Source of the DNA: Vulcaniibacterium tengchongense | GTDB taxonomy: Bacteria > Pseudomonadota > Gammaproteobacteria > Xanthomonadales > Xanthomonadaceae | Reading direction: 5' to 3' | NCBI RefSeq assembly: GCF_003814555.1 | Contig: NZ_RKQN01000001.1 | Span: 970,566 to 1,034,565 of the forward strand | DNA: 64,000 nt | In this document: piece after piece, positions 32,230-42,551 of the stretch | Numbering within the stretch: the first letter of the stretch is position 1 | How the letters are laid out: every line of letters starts with the position of its first letter | Made by a program: the position numbers and the translations under genes | Notes under the pieces: generated by a model | What the model was told of the DNA's origin: nothing | Seen by the model: only the letters and a program-made list of their open reading frames with translations | Database searches by the model: none

Positions 32230-33630
32230 TCACTTCCCGCGCTTGGCGTGGCGGATCAGGCGGCGGCGGCGCGCGAGCTGGCGCTCGGTCAGCTCGTTCT
32301 TGCGGCCCTCGTACGGGTTCGCGCCTTCCTTGAACAGGAATCGCACCGGCGTGCCGACCAGGCTGAAACGCTTGCGGAAGAAGTTCTCCAGGTAACGCTT
32401 GTAGGAGTCGCCCAGCGTGCGCAGGCGGGTACCGTGGACCACGAAGGTCGGCGGGTTGTTGCCGGCCGGGTGGGCGTAGCGCAGCTTGGGCGCGTGGCCG
32501 CGCACGCTCGGCGGCGGATTGCTCTGGCAGGCCATCTCCAGTGCGCGGTTGACCTCGCTGGTGCCGAACTCGCGCGTGGCCGAGGCGTGCGCGCGATGGA
32601 TCGCCTTGAACAGCTCGCGCAGGCCGGAGCCGTGCCTGGCGCTGATCCGCACCGCCTCGGCCCAGTCGACGAAGCCGAGCTTGCGGGTCAGCAACGCTTC
32701 GGCCTGCTGGCGCTGGTATTCGCTGAGCCCGTCCCACTTGTTGACCGCGATCACCAGCGCGCGGCCGGCGTCCAACGCGTGCCCGAGCACGGTCGCGTCC
32801 TGGTCGGTGATGCCCTCGCTGGCGTCGAGCAGGATCACCGCGACCTGGCATTGCTCGATCGCCTGCAGGGTCTTGACGATCGAGAACTTCTCCACCGCTT
32901 CGTCGACCCGCGACTTGCGGCGCAGGCCGGCGGTATCGACCAGGCGGTAGCGGCGGCCGTCGCGCTCCATGTCGATGGAGACCGAGTCGCGCGTGGTGCC
33001 CGGCACCTCGGAGGCGATCATCCGCTCCTCGCCGAGCAAACGGTTGACCAGGGTCGACTTGCCGACGTTCGGCCTGCCGATGAAGGCCACGCGGACGCGC
33101 GAAGGGTCCTCGTCCGGCTCGGCGATCGCGCCTTCCTCGGGCAGACGCTCCAGCACGCGCTCGACCAGCGTGTCGATGCCGCGGCGGTGCGCGGAGGAAA
33201 TCGCCAGCATCTCGGCGATGCCGTAGCGGGCGAACTCCGCCAGCGCCGCTTCGGCGTCGATGCCGTCGGTCTTGTTCACCACCAGCAGGGTGGGCTTGGC
33301 GCTCTTGCGCAGCCAGTCGAGGATCTCGTCGTCGAGCGCCGACGGCCCCTCGCGGCCGTCGACGATCAGCAGCACCAGGTCGGCTTCCTCGGCGGCGGCG
33401 CGGGCCTGGCGCGCGGTGGCGCCGGCCAGGCCCTCGTCCTCGCCCGCGATGCCGCCGGTGTCGACCACGGCGAACGCGCGCTTGCCCTCCGGCCGGCACA
33501 CGCCGTAATGGCGGTCGCGGGTCACGCCGGGCTGGTCGTGGACCAGGGCGTCGCGACTGCGCGTGAGCGCGTTGAACAGCGTGGATTTTCCGACGTTGGG
33601 ACGGCCAACGAGGGCGACTAGCGGGAGCAT
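32230..33630 (-). CDS. der: Ribosome biogenesis GTPase Der (EngA)
   Basis: A 466-residue protein needed for 50S ribosome assembly. Two GTPase domains are in tandem, the first with [20 protein letters not shown] and [11 protein letters not shown], the second with [20 protein letters not shown] and [20 protein letters not shown]. The G4 motifs NKTD and NKWD are present. A C-terminal KH-like domain follows ([20 protein letters not shown]), then the basic tail. I start at the ATG at 33628-33630, which gives the family N-terminus [14 protein letters not shown]; longer upstream frames are not homologous. It follows bamB with a terminator between. Confidence 0.97.
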   Translation of the reverse strand: MLPLVALVGRPNVGKSTLFNALTRSRDALVHDQPGVTRDRHYGVCRPEGKRAFAVVDTGGIAGEDEGLAGATARQARAAAEEADLVLLIVDGREGPSALDDEILDWLRKSAKPTLLVVNKTDGIDAEAALAEFARYGIAEMLAISSAHRRGIDTLVERVLERLPEEGAIAEPDEDPSRVRVAFIGRPNVGKSTLVNRLLGEERMIASEVPGTTRDSVSIDMERDGRRYRLVDTAGLRRKSRVDEAVEKFSIVKTLQAIEQCQVAVILLDASEGITDQDATVLGHALDAGRALVIAVNKWDGLSEYQRQQAEALLTRKLGFVDWAEAVRISARHGSGLRELFKAIHRAHASATREFGTSEVNRALEMACQSNPPPSVRGHAPKLRYAHPAGNNPPTFVVHGTRLRTLGDSYKRYLENFFRKRFSLVGTPVRFLFKEGANPYEGRKNELTERQLARRRRLIRHAKRGK

Positions 33631-33760
33631 GGGCGGGAAGCCGGATTGAAATGGGAGAAGCGGGATTCGGTCGGCGGCCGCGAGCGGCGGCATCCCGCGG
33701 CACCGGGAGCTCGCGCTGGCGGCCGCCGGTCGGACCCGCGCATGATGACCGCCCGGCCGC

Positions 33761-33793
33761 GAAAAGGAAACGGCCGGCACCGGGCCGGCCGTT
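33761..33793 (-). terminator. Terminator after bamB
   Basis: Perfect 10-bp stem AACGGCCGGC (33769-33778) with GCCGGCCGTT (33784-33793). On the minus strand it is followed by TTTCCTTTTC. It lies 24-56 bp downstream of the bamB stop, so der has its own or read-through transcription. Confidence 0.65.
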
Positions 33794-33816
33794 CCGCGTT
33801 CGCAATAGGGACCGCG

Positions 33817-35016
33817 TTACTGCAGCTTGAACGCGGTCAGCTCGCCGTCGACGTTCTGGACCAGGAGGACGCCGTCGGCGACCACCGGCGCGGCCTTCAC
33901 GGCCTCGCCGCCGGCGCGCTCGCGCGCGGCGAACTCGCCGTTCTCCAGCTTGAGCCAGTGCACGTAGCCGTCGTAGTCGGCGACCACGGCGTAATCGCCC
34001 TGCACCGCCGGCGCGCTCACCTTGCGGTTCAGCAGCGCCGGCTGCGACCACAGGGCGCTTCCGGTGGCCTTGTCCAGCGCGTAGACGGTGCCGGTGCGGT
34101 CGGTGACGATCAGGCGGTCGGCGGCGACGCCGAGCCGGCCGACACCGCCCTGGCCGCTGTTCCACATCGGCCGCCCGCTCGGCGCGTCGATCGCCAGGGT
34201 GGCGTTCTTGAAGCTGGTCGCGTACAGCGTGGTGCCTTCCAGCACCGGGGTGCCGTCGATGTCGGCCATGCGGTCCAGTTCGGTGCGGCCTTCCGGCTGC
34301 GCGACCGCCTGGTCCCAGAGCGGCCGGCCGTCGTTGGCGGCCAGCGCGGTGACCGTGCCGTCGTCGTTGCCGACGAACACGAAGCCCGGGCCCAGCACCG
34401 GCGCGTCGTTGCCGCGCACCGACAGCGGCGGCACGTCCTGGGTCCAGAACCAGCGGCGCTCGCCGGTGGCCGCGTCGAACGCGGTCACGCGGCCGTCGTT
34501 GGAGCGGACGAACACCATGCCCAGGCCGATCGCCGGGGGCGCGATGACTTCGTTCGGCACCTCGGCGCGCCACTTCTCCTCGCCGCTGGCGGCGTCGAGC
34601 GCGATCACCTCGCCGTCGAGCCCGCCGACCACCACCAGTCCCTCGCCCGCTCCCGGGCCGCCGGACAGGCGCAGGCCGGACTTCTTCTCCGGACGGAATT
34701 CCCACACCTGCTTGCCGGTCTGCAGGTCGAGCGCGCGCACGCCGCCCTCGATCGCGGCGGCGTAGACGCGGCCGTCGGCGACCGCCGGCCGCTGGCCGAC
34801 GCCGATCCGGCCCTCGCCCTTGCCGGCCCGCGCCGACCACAGCTTGGCGACCTCGACGCTCGGCGTGATGTCGGTCAGTTCCGCCGGCTCGCCCGCCTTG
34901 GCTTCCTTCTCCTTGTCGCCATCGCCGAACCAGCCCTTGATGGTGGAGCAGCCGCCGAGCGCGAACGCGCACAGCAGCGCCAGCGAGGAACGCAGCAGCA
35001 TCGAGCGGGACATCAT
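33817..35016 (-). CDS. bamB: Outer membrane protein assembly factor BamB
   Basis: A 399-residue lipoprotein, a part of the BAM complex that folds outer-membrane proteins. The lipobox is ALGGC in a signal peptide LLRSSLALLCAFALGGC. The rest is PQQ-like beta-propeller repeats, each with the AxDxxTG...W signature (for example ALDLQTGKQVWEFRPEKK, ALDAASGEEKWRAEV, AFDAATGERRWFW, ALDKATGSALWSQ). The ATG overlaps the end of the upstream yfgM-type gene (TGATG). Usual length, complete. Confidence 0.96.
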   Translation of the reverse strand: MMSRSMLLRSSLALLCAFALGGCSTIKGWFGDGDKEKEAKAGEPAELTDITPSVEVAKLWSARAGKGEGRIGVGQRPAVADGRVYAAAIEGGVRALDLQTGKQVWEFRPEKKSGLRLSGGPGAGEGLVVVGGLDGEVIALDAASGEEKWRAEVPNEVIAPPAIGLGMVFVRSNDGRVTAFDAATGERRWFWTQDVPPLSVRGNDAPVLGPGFVFVGNDDGTVTALAANDGRPLWDQAVAQPEGRTELDRMADIDGTPVLEGTTLYATSFKNATLAIDAPSGRPMWNSGQGGVGRLGVAADRLIVTDRTGTVYALDKATGSALWSQPALLNRKVSAPAVQGDYAVVADYDGYVHWLKLENGEFAARERAGGEAVKAAPVVADGVLLVQNVDGELTAFKLQ

Positions 35017-35645
35017 CAGGACTTGGCCTCGGGTTTGGCGGGCGTGCCGCCGACTTCGGTGAGCTTGAGCTCGAGCACGCGGCGCTGCGGCGAGGCGACG
35101 TCGAGCCGGGTCAGCGCCTGCTCGTACGCGGCGCGGGCCTGGTCGCGCCGGCCGAGGGCGTACTGGGCGTCGCCCTGGATCTCGAACGCCGCCGGCGTGG
35201 ACGCGTTCGCCACCAGCTTGAGCGCGGCGTCGGCCTGCTTGGCGTCGATCAGCAGGCGCGCCAGGCGCTGCTCGACGAGCGCCTGCAGCGCCGGGTCCTC
35301 GCTGCGCACGCCGCGCAGGGTGGCGATGGCGGCATCGCGCTCGCCGGCCTCCACCTGGGCCTTGGCCAGCTGCAGCGCGGCCAGCGGGCGGTAGACGCTG
35401 TCGCCCAGCGCGGCGACCTTGGCCGCAGCCTGCTTGTCCTTGGCGGCGATCGCGTCGACCGCCTGCTGGTAGCGCGTGGAGAAGGTCAGGCGCTGCTCGG
35501 CTTCGCGGTGTTGCCACCATTTCCAGCCGCCGATCGCGGCCAAGCCGAGCAGGATGCCGCCGAACAGGGCCGCGCCGTTGTTGCGCAGCCACTGCAGGAC
35601 GCGTTCGCTTTGTTCGTGTTCGTCGAGGAGATCGTCTATCGCCAT
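35016..35645 (-). CDS. YfgM family TPR protein (BamB-linked, periplasmic chaperone-like)
   Basis: A 209-residue protein with a short cytoplasmic start (MAIDDLLDEHEQSERVLQWL), one membrane helix (GAALFGGILLGLAAIGGWKWW) and a periplasmic TPR domain. This is the layout of YfgM, which associates with the Sec translocon and with periplasmic chaperones, and in E. coli adjusts Rcs stress signalling. The start is the ATG at 35643-35645, excluding a 17-residue upstream extension with no similarity. It overlaps bamB and follows rodZ by 105 bp. In E. coli and Pseudomonas, ispG and hisS lie between rodZ and this gene; they are absent here. Confidence 0.9.
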   Translation of the reverse strand: MAIDDLLDEHEQSERVLQWLRNNGAALFGGILLGLAAIGGWKWWQHREAEQRLTFSTRYQQAVDAIAAKDKQAAAKVAALGDSVYRPLAALQLAKAQVEAGERDAAIATLRGVRSEDPALQALVEQRLARLLIDAKQADAALKLVANASTPAAFEIQGDAQYALGRRDQARAAYEQALTRLDVASPQRRVLELKLTEVGGTPAKPEAKS

Positions 35646-35750
35646 TCCGGGGCTGCCGTGATGCGCCGTCGCCCGCGCGCGGGCGGGAATCGGCAAAAAG
35701 GAAGCAGGCCCGCAACGCGGACCTGCGACGCTTGCGACCCGCGACGCGGG

Positions 35751-36578
35751 TCAGTCGGCGACCGGCGCGAGGGAACCGTCAGAGGATAGCGTAAAGCGCG
35801 CGACCTTCGCGCGGCTGAACGGCGCCAGGTCGACCGGCTGGCCGCCGCGCAGCACGCGTACCGCCTCGCTGTTGCCGAGCACCACGCGGGCCACCGCGCC
35901 GGCGTCGTAGCTGCGGCGTTCGCCGGCGCCGAGCAGGGCCTCCTCGACGACCTTGCCGTCGGGGCCGCGCACCTGCATCCAGCTTTCGCCGGTGAACTCG
36001 AGGGCCAGCGCCGGCTGCGGCGCGGCGGGGGTGTGGGCCGGCAGCGGCGCCATCGAGGCGACCAGCGGGGTGCGCTCCACCGTGGGCGCCGGCGCGCGCG
36101 GCGCGACCGGCGCGGGAGCGTCGGCGACCTGCGCCGGGTCCACGTCCAGCGACGCCACGTCGGCCTGCCCCTGCGGCGTGCGCGAACCGAACGTGCCGAA
36201 CCACACCGGCACGGCGATGGCCGCGGTCATCACGATGTAGATCGCACGCCGCCCCGCCTGCTCGAGCACGCGCTTGTAGCGCGGGGTGTGCACGTGGCTG
36301 ACCAGGGGCGAGGGCGCCACCTGGGCCACCGGCGAGCGGTTCAGGTCCTCCAGGTCGACCCCGAGCAGGCGCGCGTAGCTGCGCAGCTGCCCGCGCACGA
36401 ACACCGGCGCGCCGAGCTGGGCGTAGTCGCCCGCCTCCAGCTGGCGGATCACCCGCACGGGAATCTTCAGCCGCGCGGCCACGTCCTCGTGCGTCAGCCC
36501 CGCCTGTTCGCGGGCGCGCTGCAGGCGCGCGCCAAAATCGGCGCCGTTCTCGGGCGCGAATTCGTTCGACTGCATCAT
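35751..36578 (-). CDS. rodZ: RodZ-like cell-shape protein
   Basis: A 275-residue bitopic protein. The cytoplasmic part is a helix-turn-helix domain (FGARLQRAREQAGLTHEDVA with IPVRVIRQLEAGDYAQLGAPVF). A linker leads to one membrane helix (AIYIVMTAAIAVPVWFGTF), a Pro/Ala-rich periplasmic linker and the RodZ C-terminal beta domain (ALEFTGESWMQVRGPDGKVV to APFSRAKVARFTLS). RodZ links MreB to the elongation machinery and so sets rod shape. The start uses the first of two adjacent ATGs. It follows pilF by four bases. Confidence 0.93.
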   Translation of the reverse strand: MMQSNEFAPENGADFGARLQRAREQAGLTHEDVAARLKIPVRVIRQLEAGDYAQLGAPVFVRGQLRSYARLLGVDLEDLNRSPVAQVAPSPLVSHVHTPRYKRVLEQAGRRAIYIVMTAAIAVPVWFGTFGSRTPQGQADVASLDVDPAQVADAPAPVAPRAPAPTVERTPLVASMAPLPAHTPAAPQPALALEFTGESWMQVRGPDGKVVEEALLGAGERRSYDAGAVARVVLGNSEAVRVLRGGQPVDLAPFSRAKVARFTLSSDGSLAPVAD

Positions 36579-36582
36579 CGTC

Positions 36583-37413
36583 TTACCGTCTTCCCCCGTC
36601 CCCGGAGTTCCGCGCGTCGGGGAACTCCGCCCTCAAGCGCTGAACGTATCTCGCGGCGGCCGCCGTGTCGCCGAGTTTCTGTTCGATTTGTGACGCGAGC
36701 AACAGCGCCTCGCGGTCCGCCGGCGCCGCGGCCAGGCGGCGCTCGGAGAACGCGCGCGCGCTCAGGGCATTGCCCCGTGCGAATTCGAGTTCGGCCAGGG
36801 CGCCCAGGGCCACGGGATTCTGCGGGTCCAACGCCAGCGCGCGCCGCAGGTCGCGTTCGGCGCGCTCGCCCTGTCCGGCGCGCCAGGCGCAGCGCCCGGC
36901 GTTGGCCAGCGCCACCGCCGGGGTCGAATACCCCGGGTCGGCGAGCGCGCGGTCGAACCAGGCCAGCGATTCGGCCTCGCGGCCGTGGCCGCACAGCCAG
37001 ACACCATAGTTGTTGAGCATCGGCCCAGAGGTCGGGGCCAGTTCGACGCTGCGCCGGTGCAGCTCGCCGGCCTTCGCGTCCTCGCCGCGCCGATCGGCGA
37101 CCGCCGCCAGCAGCGCATAGGCCTCGGCCGACCGCGGCAGCGCCTTCAGGACCTGCCGCGCCTCGCGCTCGGCCGCGGCGTGGTCGCCGACCAGATAGCG
37201 TTCCTGGGCCAGTTGCAGGCGTTCGCGCGCGCGCTCGGCCGGGTCGCGCTTGCGGTCGCTGACCTCGACTTGCCGCGCGGTCGGCTGGAAGTCGCCGCGG
37301 CTGAAATCGGGACGGACGAAGGTCAGCCGGTTGCAGGCACCGGCGGCGGCCACCAGGGCCAGCGCGACCGCCAGCCCTCGCAGACCCCGCATGCGGCGCG
37401 CCCCGGCCTTCAT
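36583..37413 (-). CDS. pilF: Type IV pilus biogenesis lipoprotein PilF (PilW)
   Basis: A 276-residue TPR lipoprotein. Signal peptide with the lipobox VAAAGAC. TPR units begin at ERLQLAQERYLVGDHAAAER and continue through LNNYGVWLCGHGREAESLAW and ERDLRRALALDPQNPVALGA. PilF is the pilotin that puts the PilQ secretin in the outer membrane. The NNYGVWLC block is typical for the family. The gene is in its usual place between rlmN and rodZ. A start 21 bases downstream is also possible. Confidence 0.92.
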   Translation of the reverse strand: MKAGARRMRGLRGLAVALALVAAAGACNRLTFVRPDFSRGDFQPTARQVEVSDRKRDPAERARERLQLAQERYLVGDHAAAEREARQVLKALPRSAEAYALLAAVADRRGEDAKAGELHRRSVELAPTSGPMLNNYGVWLCGHGREAESLAWFDRALADPGYSTPAVALANAGRCAWRAGQGERAERDLRRALALDPQNPVALGALAELEFARGNALSARAFSERRLAAAPADREALLLASQIEQKLGDTAAAARYVQRLRAEFPDARNSGDGGRR

Positions 37414-37432
37414 CCCATCGCCCCTGCCCCGC

Positions 37433-38659
<1,227 letters not shown>

Positions 38660-38724
38660 GGCATCGTTCCGTGGGCAGGGGCGCGAAGGGCGAGCTCGCT
38701 GCGCCTTCGCGCCCTGCGGCCGCC

Positions 38725-39150
38725 TCAGCGGGCGTACACGTCGGTGGTCGGGAAGAAGTAGGCGATCTCGATCGCCGCGTTCTCGAGGCTGTCGGAGCCG
38801 TGCACCGCGTTGGCGTCGATGCTGTCGGCGAAGTCGGCGCGGATCGTGCCCGGCGCGGCTTCCTTCGGGTTGGTGGCGCCCATCAGCTCGCGGTTCTTGG
38901 CCACCGCGCCCTCGCCTTCCAGCACCTGGATCATCACCGGCCCGGAGATCATGAACTCGACCAGGGCGTTGAAGAACGGGCGCTCGCGATGCACGGCGTA
39001 GAAGCCCTCGGCCTCGCTCTTGGACAGGTGCTTCATCTTCGCGGCCACGATCTTCAGACCGGCCTTCTCGAAACGGGTGTAGATCTCGCCGATGACGTTC
39101 TTGGCGACGGCGTCGGGCTTGATGATGGACAGGGTGCGCTCCAGCGCCAT
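38725..39150 (-). CDS. ndk: Nucleoside-diphosphate kinase
   Basis: A 141-residue enzyme that transfers the gamma phosphate from ATP to nucleoside diphosphates. It has [20 protein letters not shown] at the N-terminus and the active-site NAVHGSDS with phospho-accepting His117. The length is standard, with KPxA and ATNPKEA blocks complete. Closing gene on the 5' side of the ndk-rlmN-pilF-rodZ block. A terminator-like hairpin lies 52-80 bp upstream of its start. Confidence 0.97.
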   Translation of the reverse strand: MALERTLSIIKPDAVAKNVIGEIYTRFEKAGLKIVAAKMKHLSKSEAEGFYAVHRERPFFNALVEFMISGPVMIQVLEGEGAVAKNRELMGATNPKEAAPGTIRADFADSIDANAVHGSDSLENAAIEIAYFFPTTDVYAR

Positions 39151-39201
39151 GGATGGTCTCCGGGTTGGCGGGCCGGATTCTGGATCCAGCCCCGAGGATA
39201 A

Positions 39202-39230
39202 CAGAAAAACCCGCGTCGGGACGCGGGTTT
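39202..39230 (-). terminator. Terminator-like hairpin upstream of ndk
   Basis: A perfect 10-bp stem, AAACCCGCGT (39207-39216) with ACGCGGGTTT (39221-39230), and on the minus strand a run of five T followed by CTGTTATCC. By position it would end transcription entering ndk from upstream, where I see no minus-strand gene. Confidence 0.65.
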
Positions 39231-39325
39231 AGCCGACAAGGCTGCGGTAATTCTACCGGAATGCGCGCGCCTTTTGCACGATCGGCCGGCGGGCGCGTTG
39301 ACGGCCGGGGCCGCGGGCGACTAGC

Positions 39326-39343
39326 ATCAAACAAGCGTTTGAT
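39326..39343. promoter_or_regulatory. PsrA-like operator ATCAAAC-AAGC-GTTTGAT
   Basis: A perfect seven-base inverted repeat with a four-base spacer, 11 bases upstream of the TetR-type start codon. PsrA boxes of Pseudomonas have the core G/CAAAC-N4-GTTTG/C, which this fits. Confidence 0.8.
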
Positions 39344-39354
39344 TCAGGCCCGAG

Positions 39355-39975
39355 ATGAGCACCACCGCCCACTTCTCCACCAAGGACCGCATCCTCGGCG
39401 CCGCCGAGGAGCTGTTCGCCCAGTTCGGCTTCGCCGGCACCTCGCTGCGCCAGGTCACCAGCCGCGCCGACGTCAACATCGCCGCGGTCAACTACCACTT
39501 CGGCAGTAAGGAAAACCTGGTCAACGAGGTGTTCCGCCGGCGCATGGACGAGATGAGCGGGCAGCGGCTGAGCGCGCTCAAGGCCGCGCTGGAGCGGCAT
39601 CCGGGCGAGCTCGAGCCGATCCTGGCCGCGTTCGTCCGCCCCGCGCTGGCGATGGCCCAGGACCGCCACGGCGGTGCCGCGTTCGTCCGGGTGATCGCCC
39701 GCGCCTACGCCGAGGCCAACGACCGCCTGCGCAAGTTCCTGTCCGACCACTACGGCCACGTGCTGCGCGAGTTCGCCAAGGCGATCGCCGCCTGCGTGCC
39801 GGAGCTGAGCAAGGAGGAGCTGTACTGGCGGCTGGACTTCCTCGCCGGCGCGCTGACCTATGCGATGGCCGACTTCGGCTTGATCAAGCGTCCGCCCGGG
39901 GTCAGCGAGGCCGCGCACCGCGAGCGCGCGGCGCAGGAGCTGATCCGCTTCGCCGCCGCGGGCTTCAAGAGCTGA
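39355..39975 (+). CDS. TetR-family repressor, PsrA-like (fatty-acid-responsive)
   Basis: A 206-residue TetR protein. The N-terminus has AAEELFAQFGFAGTSLRQVT and NIAAVNYHFGSKENLVNEVF, close to Pseudomonas PsrA (ITSKAGVNLAAVNYHFGSKK type). The C-terminal domain contains YWRLDFLAGALTYAMADFGL, also PsrA-like. PsrA releases DNA on binding long-chain fatty acids and controls beta-oxidation. Here the gene has a matching palindrome at its own promoter and is followed by the beta-oxidation genes on the same strand (114 bp gap). Autorepression and induction by fatty acids are inferences. Confidence 0.88.
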   Translation: MSTTAHFSTKDRILGAAEELFAQFGFAGTSLRQVTSRADVNIAAVNYHFGSKENLVNEVFRRRMDEMSGQRLSALKAALERHPGELEPILAAFVRPALAMAQDRHGGAAFVRVIARAYAEANDRLRKFLSDHYGHVLREFAKAIAACVPELSKEELYWRLDFLAGALTYAMADFGLIKRPPGVSEAAHRERAAQELIRFAAAGFKS

Positions 39976-40089
39976 AGCTTCCTTCGAGCCGCGGATGGAC
40001 ACGGGCAAGCACCGCTACCGCTGCAAGCGGCCTTGCCGGCGCCCGCGGAAATCCCAGGCAAAGCGATTCTTTTCAACAGGATAGAAGAC

Positions 40090-42465
40090 ATGTCCGAGAA
40101 ACTGCTTGTGCGGCGCGCCGCCGTCCTCGGCGCCGGCGTCATGGGCGCGCAGATCGCCGCGCACCTGACCAATGCCGGGGTGGATACGGTGCTGTTCGAC
40201 CTGCCGGCCAAGGAAGGCGATCCGAACGGGATCGTGACCCAGGCCATCGCCCACCTGGGCAAGCTCAGCCCCGCGCCGCTGGCGGCGAAGGGCCTGGCCG
40301 AACGCATCGTGCCGGCCAACTACGAGACCGGGCTGGAGCTGCTGCGCGGCTGCGACCTCATCGTTGAAGCCATCGCCGAGCGGATGGACTGGAAGCAGGA
40401 CCTGTACAAGAAGATCGCGCCGTACGTGCCGGCGGAGGCGGTGCTGGCGTCCAACACCTCCGGCCTGGGCATCAACAAGCTGGCCGAGGCGCTGCCGGAG
40501 CAGCTGCGCCACCGCTTCTGCGGCGTGCATTTCTTCAATCCGCCGCGCTACATGCACCTGGCCGAGCTGATCCCGGCCAAGACCACCGACGCGGCGGTGC
40601 TGCGCGGGCTGGAGACCTTCCTCACCACGACGCTCGGCAAGGGCGTGGTCTACGCCAAGGACACGCCGAACTTCATCGGCAACCGCATCGGCGTGTTCTC
40701 GATGCTGGCGGCGATGCACCACACCGAGCAGTTCGGCCTGGGCTTCGACACCGTCGACGCGCTGACCGGCCCGGCGATCGGCCGGCCGAAGTCGGCCACC
40801 TACCGCACCGCCGACGTGGTCGGCCTGGACACGATGGCGCACGTCATCAAGACCATGGCCGACACCCTGCCGGACGACCCGTGGCACGCCTACTTCAAGG
40901 CGCCGAAGTGGCTGTCGGCCTTGATCGAGAAGAAGGCCCTGGGCCAGAAGTCCGGCGCCGGCGTCTACACCAAGCGCGGCAAGGACATCCTGGTGCTGGA
41001 CGTGAAGGCGCAGGACTACCGGCCGAGCGCCGGCGAGCTCGATGCCGAGGTCGCCGCGCTGCTGAAGGAGAAGGATCCGGCGAAGAAGTTCGCCGCCCTG
41101 CGCGCCAGCGCGCACCCGCAGGCGCAGTTCCTCTGGGCGATCTTCCGCGACAGCTTCCACTACAGCGCCTACCACCTGGAGGCGATCGCCGATACCGCCC
41201 GCGACGTGGACTTCGCGATGCGCTGGGGCTACGGCTGGTCGATGGGCCCGTTCGAGACCTGGCAGGCGGCCGGGTGGAAGCAGGTCGCCGACTGGATCGC
41301 CGAGGACATCGTCGCCGGCAAGGCGATGGCGGCGGCGCCGCTGCCGAATTGGGTGTTCGACGGCCGCGAGGGCGTGCACGGTGGCAAGGGCAGCTACAGC
41401 CCGGCGCGCAACGTCGAGGTGCCGCGTTCGGCCAATCCCGTCTACGCGCGCCAGCGCTTCCCCGATCCCCTGCTGGGCGAGAAGTTCTCGCAGGGCCGCA
41501 CGGTGTTCGAGAACGACGGCGTGCGGATGTGGGCGGACGAAGGCGACGACATCGCCGTGGTCGGCTTCAAGACCAAGATGCATACCGTCAACGACCACGT
41601 GCTCGACGGCCTGCAGGAGGCGATCGCGATCGCCGAGCGCGACTTCCGCGGCCTGGTGGTCTGGCAGCCCAGGGAGCCGTTCTCGGCCGGTGCCGACCTG
41701 GCCGGCGCGCTCGGCCTGCTGCAGGCCGGCGACGTCCGGGGCTTCGAGGCGATGGTCGCCAACTTCCAGAAGACCAGCCAGCGCATCAAGTACGCGCAGG
41801 TGCCGGTGGTCGCGGCGGTGCGCGGCCTGGCCCTGGGCGGCGGCTGCGAGTTCCAGATGCACGCGGCCCGCACCGTGTTCGCGCTGGAGAGCTACATCGG
41901 CCTGGTCGAGGCCGGCGTGGGCCTGCTGCCGGCCGGCGGCGGCCTGAAGGAGCTGGCGGTACGCGCCTCCGAGAAGGCGGGCCCGAACGGCGACGTGCTC
42001 GCCGAGCTGAAGGCCGCGTTCGAGAGCGTGGCGATGGCCAAGGTCTCGACCTCGGCGCTGGAGGCGCGCGAGCTGAAGCTGGCGCGCGAGAGCGACGCCG
42101 TCGTGTTCAACGCCTTCGAGTTGCTGCACGTGGCCAAGGCGCAGGCGCGCGCGCTGGCCGAGGGCGGCTATCGCCCGCCCCTGCCCGCGCGCAATATCCG
42201 CGTCGCCGGCGACGTCGGCATCGCCACGTTCAAGATGTTGCTGGTCAACATGCTCGAGGGCCGCTTCATCTCCCCGCACGACTACGAGATCGCCAGCCGC
42301 ATCGCCACGGTGGTCTGCGGCGGCGAGGTCGACCGCGGCGCGGTGGTCGACGAGGAATGGCTGCTGCGCCTGGAGCGCGAGCATTTCGTCGCCCTGGCGC
42401 AGATGCCGAAGACCCAGGAGCGCATCGCGCACATGCTCAAGACCGGCAAGCCGCTGCGGAACTGA
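40090..42465 (+). CDS. 3-hydroxyacyl-CoA dehydrogenase / enoyl-CoA hydratase fusion (FadN-type order)
   Basis: A 791-residue beta-oxidation enzyme. The NAD-binding dehydrogenase domain is first: AAVLGAGVMGAQIAAHLTNA, LIVEAIAERMDWKQDL, SNTSGLG and the active-site FCGVHFFNPPRYMHLAELIP. A second helical dehydrogenase domain follows, and the hydratase/isomerase domain is C-terminal (from about 490; FSAGADLAGALGLL, VRGLALGGGCEFQMHA, GLVEAGVGLLPAGGG). The order is the reverse of E. coli FadB and like Bacillus FadN. The ATG at 40090 is preceded by an AT-rich leader; longer frames upstream lack similarity. Forms an operon with the thiolase. Confidence 0.94.
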   Translation: MSEKLLVRRAAVLGAGVMGAQIAAHLTNAGVDTVLFDLPAKEGDPNGIVTQAIAHLGKLSPAPLAAKGLAERIVPANYETGLELLRGCDLIVEAIAERMDWKQDLYKKIAPYVPAEAVLASNTSGLGINKLAEALPEQLRHRFCGVHFFNPPRYMHLAELIPAKTTDAAVLRGLETFLTTTLGKGVVYAKDTPNFIGNRIGVFSMLAAMHHTEQFGLGFDTVDALTGPAIGRPKSATYRTADVVGLDTMAHVIKTMADTLPDDPWHAYFKAPKWLSALIEKKALGQKSGAGVYTKRGKDILVLDVKAQDYRPSAGELDAEVAALLKEKDPAKKFAALRASAHPQAQFLWAIFRDSFHYSAYHLEAIADTARDVDFAMRWGYGWSMGPFETWQAAGWKQVADWIAEDIVAGKAMAAAPLPNWVFDGREGVHGGKGSYSPARNVEVPRSANPVYARQRFPDPLLGEKFSQGRTVFENDGVRMWADEGDDIAVVGFKTKMHTVNDHVLDGLQEAIAIAERDFRGLVVWQPREPFSAGADLAGALGLLQAGDVRGFEAMVANFQKTSQRIKYAQVPVVAAVRGLALGGGCEFQMHAARTVFALESYIGLVEAGVGLLPAGGGLKELAVRASEKAGPNGDVLAELKAAFESVAMAKVSTSALEARELKLARESDAVVFNAFELLHVAKAQARALAEGGYRPPLPARNIRVAGDVGIATFKMLLVNMLEGRFISPHDYEIASRIATVVCGGEVDRGAVVDEEWLLRLEREHFVALAQMPKTQERIAHMLKTGKPLRN

Positions 42466-42546
42466 GATTCGGGACGGCTCGGGTCCGCAGCGCATTCCCG
42501 GGCCCGCCTTCGCGAATCCCCAATCCCGAATCTCGAATCCCGGAGT
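42464..42546. repeat. Palindromic intergenic repeat with GGGATTCGG-type arms (between the beta-oxidation genes)
   Basis: GAGATTCGGGA (42464-42474) overlaps the stop codon of the upstream gene and is an exact inverted copy of TCCCGAATCTC (42524-42534). The right side continues with further copies of the same word (CGAATCC). Related to the element in the guaB-guaA gap. Confidence 0.75.
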
Positions 42547-42551
42547 ACCCA

